Source of the DNA: Phycomyces blakesleeanus NRRL 1555(-)
Lineage: Eukaryota > Mucoromycota > Mucoromycetes > Mucorales > Phycomycetaceae
Direction of reading: 5' to 3'
Length of the DNA stretch: 64,000 bases
Assembly: GCF_001638985.1 (NCBI RefSeq)
Contig: NW_017265135.1
Coordinates: 3,433,545-3,497,544, forward strand
Shown: piece after piece, positions 1 through 12,799 of the stretch
Layout of the letters: each line of letters opens with the position of its first letter
How positions within the stretch are numbered: the first letter of the stretch is position 1
Translations under genes and position numbers: made by a program
Notes under the pieces: model-generated
Told to the model about the DNA's origin: nothing
Seen by the model: only the letters and a program-made list of their open reading frames with translations
Database searches by the model: none

Positions 1-2629
1 TTGTCATCTTGAGCGCATCCCTTTCACTTTCCACATCTTGCTTATCCATCTTAAGCTCCAACAAGGTTTCTAGCGTAGCCTTGTGTTCTTTGTCCAACTT
101 TTCAAATGCGTCCTTTAACTTTGCAAATGACTTACTATCTGAGTAAGTCATGTCACCATTATTATCAGGTGTACAGTTCACTCTTGATGGCACAGGAGGA
201 ACACTGTTGTAGACTACATCCGAAAACGAATCAACTGTAGGCACTGTGTCTGTAGATGAAAACTTACGCAACGAGCTAAAACTCTTGCGCATCTTTCTGT
301 CACCAATATATTCGTCATCACTTTTTCGTGATATTGCCGACATTGTTATTGAGGATGTGAGGCCAGATACGGATTCCTTTCCATGAGATGTCCATCGTTT
401 CTTGGTGTAGCTGCTAGTACTAATTGATCGTTGCATATTCAAATGCGGTGGTGGAAGTGGTGGCAGTGATGGATGCTTGGTGTTATTTTTAGGAGGTGGT
501 TTTATACTCAATCGTCGCCAAAACCCGGTTCGTTTTGCGAGAGCTTGGCCTGATATTTTTCTGTCTTGATCCCCTTGATTATATTTCTTGCTCAGTACAT
601 CTAGTTTCTCGCGTGTGATTTCCTTTGACAGAGCCATTGCATCTTGAATAACCGCACGAAAATCTTCGTCGTATGGCTTGCACAACTTGCGTGATGTGAC
701 AATATCCAACAAATTCTCAAACTCATCTTCAGCCAAAATGGTTTCCTGAGATCGTTTTAACATTGCAATCGCTACACGCATTATTGTCTCGGCTGCTCCT
801 TCTGCAAATACAATGTCATATATACGAGTAACAAGATCCATAGGAAATGCATAGGCAAATAGTGTAAGAAACCATTGTGAAGCATACATAGCAGCATGTA
901 CGGCATGGGTATCCAGGTGAGCTGCTACTTCAGGCAACAGCTCTGAAAGTAAGCTGGAGAATTGATACAGTCTTAACTGAAGGCCTTCCATGTTGTGTGT
1001 AAACATGGTACGCATTTCATAAGTCTCCATAAGCCTTTATTTTTGTTTTGTTTTGTTTTGTTTTTGTTTGGTATACCCATTGTGAGAATTATATAGATTT
1101 AAAGAGATCCAAACTTTTCTTTTTGTCCTTTCTTACCTTACAAAGACACAAAACGCCTTTTCTTCTTCCATCTACGGCAACAAGTATTGTATATTAATTA
1201 CTAGAGATATAATTGCTATTAACGTGTGTAGGCTACTTGCATTCATTAAAAGAGGTCCAACCAAAAAGGCAAGGCCTTGGCAATATCCAACATCGGCATC
1301 ATAAAGACTATAGGCTTCTAAAATGCGTCTCATGGATATTTGACCTGGACCGTCTTCTTGTTTGAACATCTCGATTCTAGGAAAAGTGCGCGCCAGGTCC
1401 CGTTTAATGATACGTTCTTGTGGAGATTTTTCGGAACATAACTGGCCATAGACAGTTTCAAGATGCAATGATCCTGACTTGCACATTGCTTGCCATACCA
1501 ATCCTCTTACTTTTGCAGGAATTCCAGCTCCAAGCTTTACTGACAGTAGACGAGGTAATTTGCTTGCAAAATAATCAAAACATTGAATAATAGGTTCCCA
1601 GAAATCACAGTCGATTTCTTCCTTTGTCTGTTTATCTTCCTCGGCATCGATTTCTTTTTTAATGGTATCCGATGCGTCCGCGGCATTATTGATAACAGAT
1701 GAACTTGTAGATGTGGAACTTGTGGGCGTGGAGCTTGTAGGTGAGGAGCTTTGGGGCCCAAGATTGTCTGTGACAAGGCGTTGAACTGTAGAGATATGAG
1801 CACGAAGTTGATTGGATTGGATACATATGGATTTAGGGTCTCCTTCCAATAGGGTATTTTGTCGTTCGATCTGAGCCAAGATAAAGCTAATTGAACCCTT
1901 TATTTATTTATTTATGTATTAATTTATTTAAATAAATAAATAATATGTCAATTGGTAGTAATTGTTTCTGGGCAGGATAACATACATAAACAAGCATGCA
2001 TTTCCTTTCTTTTTGAAAAATACCTGCGGGGATATACTCTCGTCCTTTACTTGTAATCGGCAAAATAGATCTTCTGTTGCCTGTTCGTTGTCATCCAGAG
2101 GCAACGCACGGTCAGTTAAAAGTCGTAAGGACGAAACTGTTTTAGGAATCCCGGTTCTTTGTTTCGTCTGAACTTCTCCTATTTTGTTTTCCGACCTGCT
2201 TTCGTTGTCTTGAGAGTGAATGAAAGAGGGCGAGTCTTGCTTGACCGACTTTTGTGTCTTTTCACACAAAGTGGCCTGTGTTTCAAATTCTGGGCAAGAC
2301 TCCGCTGTTGGACCGACTAGACTTTCAAGACTGTCATTGCTGTGTAGACAACTAGATTGTCTCTGACAATTGCGTAGAGTGCAATCGTTGTAAGTACTGC
2401 TTGAGCTAAAAACTCCGCTGCTATTCCTGCTACTTCCACAAGAGATCGATTGAGGGGAATCGGTACATGGAGACGCGACATTAGAATCAAACGATATTGG
2501 TCTCATCGCATTGTTGCACGGACTGAGAGTTAAACAAGTTTCGGTTTGCTGTTGAATAGAAGAAGCTTGGTCTTCGTTGTGAGACAAGTTTAAACCTGTA
2601 GGATAAACGATCAAGGGATGTGGAATCAT
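1..2629 (-). CDS. TBC-domain Rab GTPase-activating protein, Gyp5/EVI5-like (C-terminus off window)
   Basis: Exons deduced: 2629-2024, 1870-1241, 1171-1137 (35-nt microexon) and 1034 to beyond the left edge. Residues 1-202 are Ser-rich and low in complexity. A TBC domain starts around residue 300. The arginine-finger motif GIPAKVRGLVWQ lies near residue 318 and the glutamine-finger motif YCQGLAFLVGPLL near residue 398. The microexon supplies MEEEKAFCVFV, the expected link to LMETYEMRTMF in the last exon. The final exon also has a Pro-rich stretch and a predicted coiled coil near the edge, as in Gyp5/EVI5 proteins. The family speeds GTP hydrolysis on Ypt/Rab proteins at Golgi and exocytic membranes. 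The intron at 1240-1172 appears to use a GC donor (GCAAGT). Family is confident; the exact Rab substrate is not inferred. Confidence 0.88.
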
Positions 2630-3085
2630 CCTTTATATATGTACGTTTGTGTATATATATATATATATATATATATGATGGTCTGAAAGGAATATTGTTT
2701 CAAAATGATTTTTTTAAAGAAGATGGACAACAATAAGTAGAAAACAAGACAAGAGCTGTGTAGAGACAAAAGTTGGTGATAATTGACTAACAAAGGAGGT
2801 TAAAGTATGCAAGGGGTTATACCTAGAAAGAACTAAAAGGGGAAAGAGAGATGGTGTAGGCCAAGGGGCGAGTACGGACTGGATCGGAGGTGTCAAGGAA
2901 CATACCAGGCAACATCGCCAGGCAAATGACGCTTCTTCTTTCTTTTTTTTTAAACACTTTATATTGTAGGAATGCATTTTGTATATATGAAAATAGAAAT
3001 ATGGTACCTCTTTTTCTATTTATTATGCAGACAAGGTGATTAGGATATAGAGATAAGGGAAAGAAATTAATGGGCAATGGTTGCC
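2630..3085. other. intergenic region between RabGAP start and O-fucosyltransferase-like stop
   Basis: AT-rich DNA with an (AT)n run near 2652-2676. Several short minus-strand frames are open between 2714 and 3077, but none shows codon bias or a recognisable motif. It should contain the RabGAP promoter and the 3' end of the neighbouring gene. Confidence 0.5.
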
Positions 3086-4911
3086 CTATCGCTGCCAGCC
3101 GATTAGTCTGGTGAGGGGTGTTTGAGGGATTTCAAAGAAAGAGTAGGCTAAAGAAGCATTGATTATATTGTCAGAATATGTAGCATTAATTAAGAAAAAA
3201 ATAAATAAATACCTGATCCTGCTATAAGTACGTCTAAAATTGGCCCAAGTAGCTCTTCATAGTCAACATTGTCTGTCAACTCTGTTTGACTTCCTGTCCA
3301 TTCGATATTAATGACGCCCATCTGGAACATATCACTTTTTGAAAATGTACAGGGGAACATCTTCATTAAAGCCCCAAAGATATCTGGATAAGCTTCCGGC
3401 GTAGGTAGCAAGTCATTCACCAGATAATATATGGGATATAATCGATCCACCTTCTGCTTATAGTCAAGACAAGCTTCTAGTAGCTCTGATCTTCCACGGA
3501 CACTTTGGTCCATAACATCGACATTTGTGAGGTTAAGTAGGCGAGAAGGTTTGAATGGCAAGGCAGCGGAGATAGCCTGATTAATAGGAATGTCACCGGA
3601 AACCTGGAGAACAACGGATTCCATCATGCTCTTTCGTGCATCTGCATTCAATCCGTTCAATAAAGCCAGCTTGCTGACTGCTCTAACATCGTTTTGTCTT
3701 TCTAAATCTTCCTCATTCTCGACAACAATTTCTTCCAAAGGCTTCTCAATCACGTCATCCACTGCTGCTTCGGATCCTTTGGCTTTTACGTCTTCGGCAT
3801 AACGAGACTCAGACTGCACAAGACTCGAGAGATTTACATGTAAAACACTAAACGCGCCTTTGCCTCCCATTTTCATGACGATTTCTTCAGATGCCGCTGT
3901 AACAACTGGCATTTTATTTGGTACCACAAAGAGATCCTTTGACATCTGTAGACGCAATGTAGCCTGGCGGCTGTCACTGGATGTCTCATAGCGTAAAGCA
4001 AATGCCAGTGAGCCAAATTGAAGGACTCGTTCATTGATAGCGCGTAATTTGTTATGACGAAGTATTCTAGAAAGAGGCTTCCCTGTCGTTGATACGCCTT
4101 CGCTACCCTTTAGAATATTTCGAAAGCTGTTCAGATGAGACTGTGCCCAGTTTAATGCCTGCCAGCTGGATGCCGTGTCTTCTTCGTCTGTGATTTCCCA
4201 TTCTGTTCCGTTGTTGAAGAATGTCATGGTATCCACAACCATTACATCCAGTGGATCAATGCGTCCGCCCAGAGCAGACTCCTCTGTACCCCAGCCATGC
4301 CCGTCGCGCTCAATGACGCGTATTCCATGGCGTTTGTTGAGTTCATCCAAGTCAAATAAACTAGACCACTTGATCTCCGTCCAGTCATTAAGGGTGGCAC
4401 AAGGCTCCAACAGTGTACGCCAATGGGTGGAACCTTCTCCAGCTGTGCACAGACGATGCAGCTCTTTTTTGTCTTGTGCCTCGTAGTGTTTGGCCAAGAC
4501 AGAAAATGGAGCCCAGCCGTGGACTTTTCCGAGACGAAGAGAGGGGGCAATTATGGTGCGATTTGTTTCAAAAGCAATTCGAATTGCATTTCGAAGCGAT
4601 TCATGCTGTTCTACAAAATTTCTACAAGCAAAAAAAAAGAAATATTAATAGGAATGTACAGAATATAGCAGAGATGTTCACAATTATGATTCAATAATTG
4701 ATTGTTTTGTTTTTGAATTTGTTTTTATTTACCCATGAGGAAGATATGACAAGTATTTTTCATTTGAAGTCTCGGCATTAGATGTGTGGATTATGTCGGG
4801 TTGATCTGGCGGTAGAGACGATGAGCTGAAGCTGGGTATAAAGACAACCGTAATAACAGAGAAGGCGATTAGAATGAGTAGATAAAAGAGCGGGCGGTTA
4901 GGTCGCTTCAT
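3086..4911 (-). CDS. GDP-fucose protein O-fucosyltransferase-like type II membrane protein
   Basis: Exons 4911-4733, 4621-3213 and 3147-3086 join in frame to 549 aa. A hydrophobic signal anchor lies at about residues 8-30 (LFYLLILIAFSVITVVFI) after a short basic cytosolic end, giving type II Golgi/ER topology. The first splice creates YLSYLPHGNFVEQHESLRNA, followed by TNRTIIAPSLRLG, the start pattern of the O-FucT fold (PF10250) in fungi. A later FSVLHVNLSS sits where family members usually carry an H-x-R-type GDP-fucose-binding motif, so the arginine seems replaced. The small last exon ends FFEIPQTPLTRLIGWQR, resembling the usual end of the fold. The last exon is the least certain; further coding sequence down to about 2820 cannot be excluded. 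Fold assignment is moderate, activity uncertain. Confidence 0.68.
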
Positions 4912-5992
4912 GGTTGTGGAGTATTAGTGTAGAAAGGAAAGAGTAACAACACTAATAATAAAGACAACACCACCAAACAGCAAATAGAACAAAAGGGACC
5001 AGGAGTTGGATTCCTCTTCGTCTCCGGGCTGAGTTTATTCGATAGACCCTATTGTGGGTAACTAACCTTTTCCGCCCTGATTAAAATCCACGGATATGTT
5101 CTTTAGTACGTTTGATAAAATCATACCTGTTAGATCTACGCTAAAAGGGGTATAACGTCAATCTAAAGCCACAAGGAGGCTTATTTTACGGTTCAAAGAC
5201 AGAGTAAAAGCAATGCTTTACTATAAATTTGATACTGTAATACCTGCATTAAAGAATACCTGGCTTTATTCTTTTATTTTTTATTTTTTTCGCTCTCTCT
5301 CTCTTTCTTTCTTTCTTTGGTTTCTTGGTCAAATATTATAAAATCTTCAATATTCATATTTTATACCTATATAAAATTAATCATTATTTTATTCAAACTT
5401 TCAAAGTACAAGTAATGCTCTATTGAGACAGAACAGCGTTGTTTTCTTCTTTTATCCTATCAATAGAATTATAGTACAATGTCTATTACTAAACCAAATC
5501 ATGATTAAAGTGAGATTTTTTTTATTTGAAATTGGATAATTTTTTTTAGAAAACTAGATTTATTTATCTTGCCCATCAGGTTTTGTTTGTTTGTTTGTTT
5601 GTTTGTTTGTTTTTGTATACTTCTTGTAAATTCGATTACCATGGGACTAGGCCGGTATTATTTCACTTGTGATTATCTACACATAGTATGGTTGTGCTAC
5701 ATTTGAATATAATGACTATAATAAAAGTCCACCAAATTGGTATCAAAGTAATTATAGGAAACGTTGATCAAAGGGGTCATATTATCTCTTTAAATAAACC
5801 AAATTCAAAATATACATTTGGACAAATTAATGTAATTAAACTGTTGTTATTCAAAAAAGACTGATGAAAATACACACATATAATGTATATATACATATAC
5901 CGGTCTGTCAATGATATATTTGTATTGTAATTTTTTTTTAAAAAAAAGCACACTTTGCGTAGACATAGGTATGAGCTTTATACAATGTTGTC
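4912..5992. other. 1.1-kb gene-free spacer
   Basis: AT-rich DNA with a CT-rich stretch (5291-5320), a TTTG tetranucleotide run (5582-5612) and mixed A/T homopolymers. No open frame with protein-like composition was seen on either strand. It should hold the promoter of the O-fucosyltransferase-like gene and the 3' UTR of glutamine synthetase. Confidence 0.6.
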
Positions 5993-7250
5993 TTAAGGAT
6001 TAGTAGCATATATCGACCTCATCACAATATCTGTTACACGGTAAGGGTCAATGTTGCTTGCAGGGCGCCTGTCCTCAAAATAACCTTTTCCCTCCTTCTC
6101 CACATGGCGAGGAATACGAATAGATACGCCACGGTTAGCAACACCAGCACTGAACTGATCTATCCGGCCTGTTTCGTGTCTACCGGTCAACCGCTGATCG
6201 TTGTCTTGGCCATAGACAGCAATGTGCTCTGAATGACGTAAACCGAGCTTTTTGATGGCATCTTGGATAGCTACCAGACCACCTTCTTCGCGCATTTCCA
6301 GGCTTGAGAAGTTGGTGTGACATCCTGCACCGTTCCACTCTCCTTTTACAGGCTTGGGGTGAATAGAGACAATGATTCCAAAGTCTTCGGCAACACGATC
6401 AAGTAGATAACGAGCAGCCCACAGATGATCACCCATTGAAATTCCCTCACAGGGGCCAACCTGGAACTCGAACTGACCAGGCGCAACTTCGGCATTAACA
6501 CCCGATATGTTGACGCCTGCAAATAGACATGCACGGTAATGGGCCTCAATGATGTCTCTACCAAAGATCTTTCCAGATCCTACGCCACAATAGTACTTTC
6601 CCTAAACAGTACGTCTTGGTAAATATTTATAAAAGATAAAGACCAATAGACAAATAGACAAATATATATTAGATGTTTACCTGAGGTTCAGGAAGACCGT
6701 GTTTTGGCCAACCATAGGGTTTGTTTGTCTCAGGATCAAATAACATATATTCTTGTTCTATTCCAAACCATGGCTTTTTATCAGCGTGTTCAAGCATGAT
6801 TTTTTCGCAAGACGAGCGATAATTAGTCTCGTGGGGTGTTCCGTCTATATGTAAGAGAACATGTGTATGTAGATGTAGTTGTATAGAAACCAGATGATTA
6901 ATGACCATTAAAGATACCCGTATTGCAATTACACAACTTAATCAATTATTACCAGGATTGTAAGTATCGCAAATGACAAATTTGTTATCACCACCACGGA
7001 AAGGATCAGAGAATAAAGCAACAGGACGAATAAGGATATCTGAATCACGGCCTGAGGACTGGCCAGTAGAAGAGCCATCATAATTCCATTCGGAGAGACA
7101 GGCTGCTGACAATGGCACCTTGTCTACCGTCTTGGTCTTGCTTCGAAGTTGATTGAAGCCATCGATCCAAACATACTCGACTTGGACTTGGCCTTTTTGA
7201 TCCAGCTGAAGATACTTCTTGAGAATATCGTTATTTGATATTACAGACAT
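5993..7250 (-). CDS. glnA: glutamine synthetase (GSII, eukaryotic type)
   Basis: Exons 7250-6953, 6844-6681 and 6601-5993 join in frame to 356 aa, the normal eukaryotic GSII length. The enzyme makes glutamine from glutamate, ammonia and ATP in the cytosol. Visible motifs in order: [19 protein letters not shown], the splice-built [12 protein letters not shown], the metal and glutamate-binding [38 protein letters not shown], the ammonia/nucleotide-side GRHET, and the end [11 protein letters not shown]. The start at MSVISNND is the first ATG in frame and fits other fungal GSII N-termini. A TATA-like TATAAATACC lies about 80 nt upstream. It is followed on the same strand, far upstream, by Sec31. 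Catalytic residues look intact. Confidence 0.97.
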
Positions 7251-7330
7251 GATTAAAATTGAGGGGCGTGAGGGGAGGGAGAGATAAGATAAAAACAATA
7301 CAAAAAAAAATGAAGCAAGATAAGTCGGTG

Positions 7331-7340
7331 GGTATTTATA
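7331..7340 (-). promoter_or_regulatory. TATA-like element upstream of glutamine synthetase
   Basis: The minus strand reads TATAAATACC about 80 nt before the ATG at 7250, a suitable distance for a core promoter of a highly expressed gene. Position and match only; no transcription start is known. Confidence 0.4.
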
Positions 7341-7344
7341 TCCA

Positions 7345-8772
7345 AGAAGCAAGTACTTAAAAAAAAATTGGTTTCTCTTTCTCTCTCTTTTTAATAATAG
7401 CTTTTCATAATAAGCATCCAGCAGTTTTTGTCAAGTCCAATTCGTCGAAAGTCAAAATTAGAAGCAAATAAAAAAATGCATCTTTGTAAAGAAAGGGGGG
7501 CATATATTGATGATTATAGTCTAGCCTTCCACACCCACAGCTTTACCTTGATATTATTAATTTTTGATGATGTGCACCAACAACTATATTTTTATTTATT
7601 TATTTATTTATTTACTTCTTTATTTTCCTTCTCGCTTTTACTATGAGCTATTTACTTTTAATATATATTTATATATTCACATGAAAGACTTTTATAGTCA
7701 ATAAAGGTCCATATATACATTAGCATGCTTCCTTGTCCTTTGCGTGCGAGTTATCCCAAAATATCATTGAACTTCTGTTGGTAGTATTTGAATATTAAGG
7801 TATCACTTTCAAAGGAGCCAAACAATTGTGAGGATACTTCAAATGCATTCTAGGAGCAATAAAATCCCTTTACTATGCTCTCATTTATGGCAAGTAAAAG
7901 CTGTGACTAGCGCAGTTTCTGCGCAAAACAACCAAAAAAAAAAGAGAGAAAGAACGAAAGAAGGTTTTATTATAGCTACGCATAATTGACTCTCTCTTTT
8001 TCTTCCTTTCTTTCTCCTGCACTAACTGTGCCTATGTAAGTCCCCTTGATTTCATTTGACTTTTATGCTATCTGACAGTCAAATTGAACGTCTGGTACAA
8101 GTGGGATGTAAGATTACACAACATGCAAGCTCTTGTGGTCCACGAGTGCTGGTTTAATATCATTTCAATTCATTTATACCTAGTGTGTATTTGTAGATAA
8201 CCAATATCTATATACATACACCTTTGATCTCTTTCTTTCTTTCTTTCTCTCCTTGGATGTCAGAACTCATTCCCCCCTCTCTCTCTCTATCCCTCTCCCC
8301 AATTCAACATATCTTTCCTATGTTTCTTTTCTTATTGGGCTTGTGGGATCAATCCCGCAAATCTAATGCAGGGATCGCTTCTTCATTAACTCATTCTAGT
8401 CTCACAAAGGGTGCGTCATAACTGTCATGTCTATTCAATACTCGCCCAAAGGACAATACAGCATCGATCGTAAAAGAAGAAATGATAGTATAAAAAGATA
8501 ACGCATTTTAGAGATTCATAACAGTATTTGCATATGCACTTGCATTTGTATTTTGTATTTTTGTATTTGTAGTTGCATATGTATTTGGATTTTGCATTGT
8601 GTATTTTAGATTTGTATACATTTAAAGAAAACGAAAACGAATATAATATAATATAAAACAAAAGAATTTATTCATCGTGATTCAGTTTAATTTTATGTTT
8701 AGAAACCAAGTTACTTCTTTTAGAGTTAGAATCAACATTCTTCCTCTTGTAAAAAAAACAGTGTCTATATTA
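7345..8772. other. 1.4-kb spacer between glutamine synthetase and Sec31
   Basis: No gene recognised. Contains pyrimidine-rich tracts (7370-7395, 7985-8015, 8225-8300), a TTTA tetranucleotide run (7586-7612) and, near 8520-8600, irregular TTTGCAT/TTTGTAT repeats. Short open frames here are low in complexity and look non-coding. It spans the far promoter of glutamine synthetase and the 3' UTR of Sec31. Confidence 0.55.
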
Positions 8773-9284
8773 CTAACGTCCTTGGTTGGGTCTTGGAGGG
8801 CCTGATGGTGGTGGGCGAGCCCACTGCTGGTATTGTCCCATGGGAGGAGGTCCGACATTTGCGGGAGCACCCTGTTGAGGTGCATAAGGACCGGGACCAT
8901 AAGAGGTCGGTGGACCCTGTTGATGCATATGTTGCTGTGATTGTTGTTGTTGTTGTTGCTGCTGCTGCTGCTGCTGTGGTTGTTGTGGCTGTTGTTGTTG
9001 TTGTTGCTGATACATCATATGCTGTGGTGGAGGCTGATTGTGAGAACCAGGGGGGCCTACTGGGGGGCCTACTGGGGGACCAGATGGAGGAGGTCTGGCG
9101 TACTGGTTAGAAATTGGAGGTGTTGGTGTAGACCGAGCACCAGGTGGGGGAGTAAAGTGGCCAGTAGGTCGTTGCTGGTGCTGCTGTCTGGAAATAGGTG
9201 TAGGTGCAGTGGCACCTTTAGGTGGTGGTGGCAGAGGGTTAGTAGCATGCGATTGCATGGGTGCATTATGTTGACCAAACTGAG

Positions 9285-9321
<37 letters not shown>

Positions 9322-12300
9322 AATTGGAGGAAGAGGAGCAAAAGCAGAGGAAGATGGTGCGTTGGGGAATGGCGAAACAACACGGTTGGCTCCTGTCTGG
9401 GCAACCTTGGGGCTTCTTACTGCGGCTTGGGCAGCAAGCATTGGTGGATCATTCCATGCACCAGCTGGGGCCTTTGGAGGTGCGGAAGGTCTATCAGTTG
9501 AAGCAGCTCTGGGAAGTGCGGCTCCAATAGGTGGGGGAGGAAGAGGGATAGTGGGCTGTGCGGCTCCATACGAACTTCCGTAACCAGATGAGAAATTACC
9601 AGTCTGACCATAGTTTCCATATGAATTATTTCCAGCAGATGGGTTATAGCCGCTTGCATTGCTAGCTGGAGCGTAAGTATTGTTAGTAGCAGCTGGAGTA
9701 TAAGCGCTGGTGGTAGCCGCAGGAGCATAAGAACTTGTGGTAGCAGCCGGGGTGTAAGCACTGGTGGTGGCAGCAGGAGCATAAGAACTTGTGGTAGCGA
9801 CTGGAGCATAAGCATTGGTGGTGGCAGCTGGAGTGTATGCATTAGTGGCTTGCTGGGTGTATGCATTAGTGGCTTGCTGGGTGTAAGGGTTCACGGTAGG
9901 CTGGCCATATCCACCATATGTAGTAGGTGCATTGTAAGAACCCTGGTTGTAAGCGTTTTGCTGTGCAAGAGCTGGGGGCTGCTGCTGGGCACTTCCTCTA
10001 GACAGCGAGTTTGCTGTAGGTGCATAAGGTGGTGCGGCATGGTTGGTAGGAAGGTTGACGGATGCATCCGAGGACTGGTATGGCTTATAGGCATCATAAA
10101 GTTGCGATTGGACTGGTGCTTGGGATTGAGAGACTGTTTCCTGAGCACTGGCACCAAATGCACCAGAATCTCCGCCCGAAAGGGGGTGAGCTTCAAAGGG
10201 AAACAAGGGCTGTGCATAAACACCAGAGGTTGCTTCAGAGGCACATGCACGGTATACGCGGTCGCGGATTACTGACAAGCGGTCAGAAACAGATTTACGG
10301 TATATGGCGGGTGTAAGATCAATATACTTTTGGGCAGTAGTCAATTTGCCTTGAGTGGCCAACAACTCGGCATACTCGCAATACTTATCGTACAGACTAG
10401 AGAGAGGGTATTCAGCTGGTTGCTTCTCTTCTGCGGTCTCAGCCAGAGAATCATCTTCGTAGCCAATAGCCTTGCGGAAGACAGTAACCTTCTCTATCAG
10501 CTTTTGGAGACTAGCGCCAAGTCTAGCCTCGGTCTTTTCTTCCTGGGCTTCTTGCTCCTGCTCAATAATCCAAATATTGGATACCTTCTCAAGGTTACCA
10601 GAGGCAAGGTAACAGAGGGTGGCATGACGTCTGTATGCATTGGATTTCTCAATATCGTCATTCTCTGCCTTCCAGGCGTCTTCCAAACGAAGACCCAAAG
10701 CCTCACACAGGACACCAAACTGTTCGGTTCTGGCAAACGTACAGAGTACAACCACAACCGAAGTCCACTCATCCAAAGATGCGGTTTCGACTACAGACGA
10801 AAGGTCTTCACTCATGATACTTTCCAAAAGACGCAAGTAAGAAGTCTTCTTGGCCTGGCGCTCAAAGTATATCTTCTGTGTGCGGGCGAGCAAATCACCG
10901 CCGCTACAGATGGCCAATAAGAGAGCATCGGAAAGACGCTCTGAATCCAAGCAGAGTTGAACAGCAGATTCGAAATCACCAAGGACAATAGAACGTGTAA
11001 TGAGCTTGTCGGTATCTGAGCTATCAACGGGGTAAAGTCTGAGTGCTTCGCGGGGTATGGCAGGAACAAGAGGTGTTTGTGGGATGAATTCTGGCTCGTC
11101 TAAAGGTGCATTCTCGGCCTTGGCAAAGAAATCTTCTTCAGGAGAAGAAACATCAGAAGACTGGAAGAGTCCTGACAGTTTATCGGGTGTCTCCTCTGAG
11201 GTTGACTTTTTGTCTTCCTCGTCATCTTCTACTGGCGATGATGATGTATCTTTAGTTTCCTCGGCTGCCTCTGTCTCCTTTTCCACCTCTTTTTCCTCAT
11301 TATCATCTTCTTCTTCTGTGACCTGTTCGTCAGATTTCTCAGTTGATGGTGTAGATGCCTTGCTTTCTACAGCAGCAGAATCGGATGCCTTTTTGTTGGC
11401 AGTGGCTGCAGCAACAGCTGTGATAACTTCGCCCTTCTCAAATCCAAGATGCTTCATCAGCTGCTCTCTGGCATCGTCTGCAAACAACGTACGCAAAACT
11501 TCCCATGCCTCTTTATCGTCTTCCGACTTCTCAGACTCAGACTGGACACAACGTTCGTCAATCAATTGGTCGACTGTCTGCTCCTTGAGAGCGGTTTCGA
11601 GTTCTTCTGATCGCTTCACGATTTCTGGCTCGGTGACAATTGGGCGAATGCTGACCTTGCGTGGAATGACTTGATGAGCAGGAGCGGATCCTGGGGGAAG
11701 GTTGGCTGTGGCTTGGATGCTGGCCTGACCAGCCTTATTGTTGAATGTAACAAGCTTTCCACCAAAGCCAAATGAAGCACCTACGGGCTTACGAAGCCAC
11801 TTTGGAGGCTGCTTGAGAGCAAACGAAGGTGTCTGAGGAGTGGCTGCGGCAGAGATACCAGCAAAAGGATCGTCGGATGTTGCTTGTTGTTGCTGTTGTT
11901 CTTCTGACGAGGCTGCTGTTTCGTCGTTGCTAGAGCCTTGAAGAGAAAATACATTGATCTAGTAATATATATATATATGAAAGATAGAGAGGAAGCGTGA
12001 GTCAAACTGAAGAAGAAGAAAAAAGAACTTGGCAACCAATTTCTTGATTTTTGTTTCCGAGTTTTTAAAAATCACACCTTGCCATCAAATGATGCTGAAG
12101 CCAAAAGATCAGGGTTTCTAGGGCACCACTCGGCCTGGAATGTCCAGTTTGTGCTCTGGGAAAGCTCACCAAGGAGTTCTCCTGAGCGAGGGTTCCAACA
12201 GAGAGTTTTGCAGTCTTTACTGCACGACATGAGCAGATCCGCATCCTGGCGACACCAGGAAACACCCATAACTCCCTTTTGGTGACCAGTCAATGTCTTT

Positions 12301-12765
12301 TCTGGTGAATGGGCGTGACGAAGATCCCATAAAGTGATGACTGGGCTACTATCATCTTCAGAAGCTGCCACCAATTGAGTGGCCTAACCAGAACGAAATG
12401 AGACTCGCAATTCCCGAAAGTAGATTATAGCACACCAATACACGGACTTATCTGTATACACTAATACTTACAACATCAGGGTGCCATGAGACAGAACTTG
12501 TGCCTCTTCTGCTTCCACCACTTCCAGAATTCTGTCCACCATAAGCTAATGACATAACTTCTTTGCGGCTTCTAAGATCCCAGACAACAGTGTATCCAGT
12601 TGTAGATGAAGTAGCCAAGATGTGAGCGACCTGATTATTCCATGCTACACTAGTAATATCGTCGAGTTTGTTGGATCGTGCTCCGGGTGTGTAAGGTTTG
12701 TTAGGAGTAGACAAATCCCAGATATAAACCTAAATAATAAGTGGATCAATTTTTTTTTGGTGAGA

Positions 12766-12799
<34 letters not shown>

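Noticed and set aside
8935..9500. Plus-strand open frames rich in Leu or Val opposite the Sec31 tail
   Set aside because: They are mirror frames of the CAG/CCN-rich Sec31 coding repeat and have no independent support.
11057..11674. 205-codon Ser-rich plus-strand frame
   Set aside because: Antisense of the acidic Sec31 linker; serine richness follows from complementing Glu/Asp codons.
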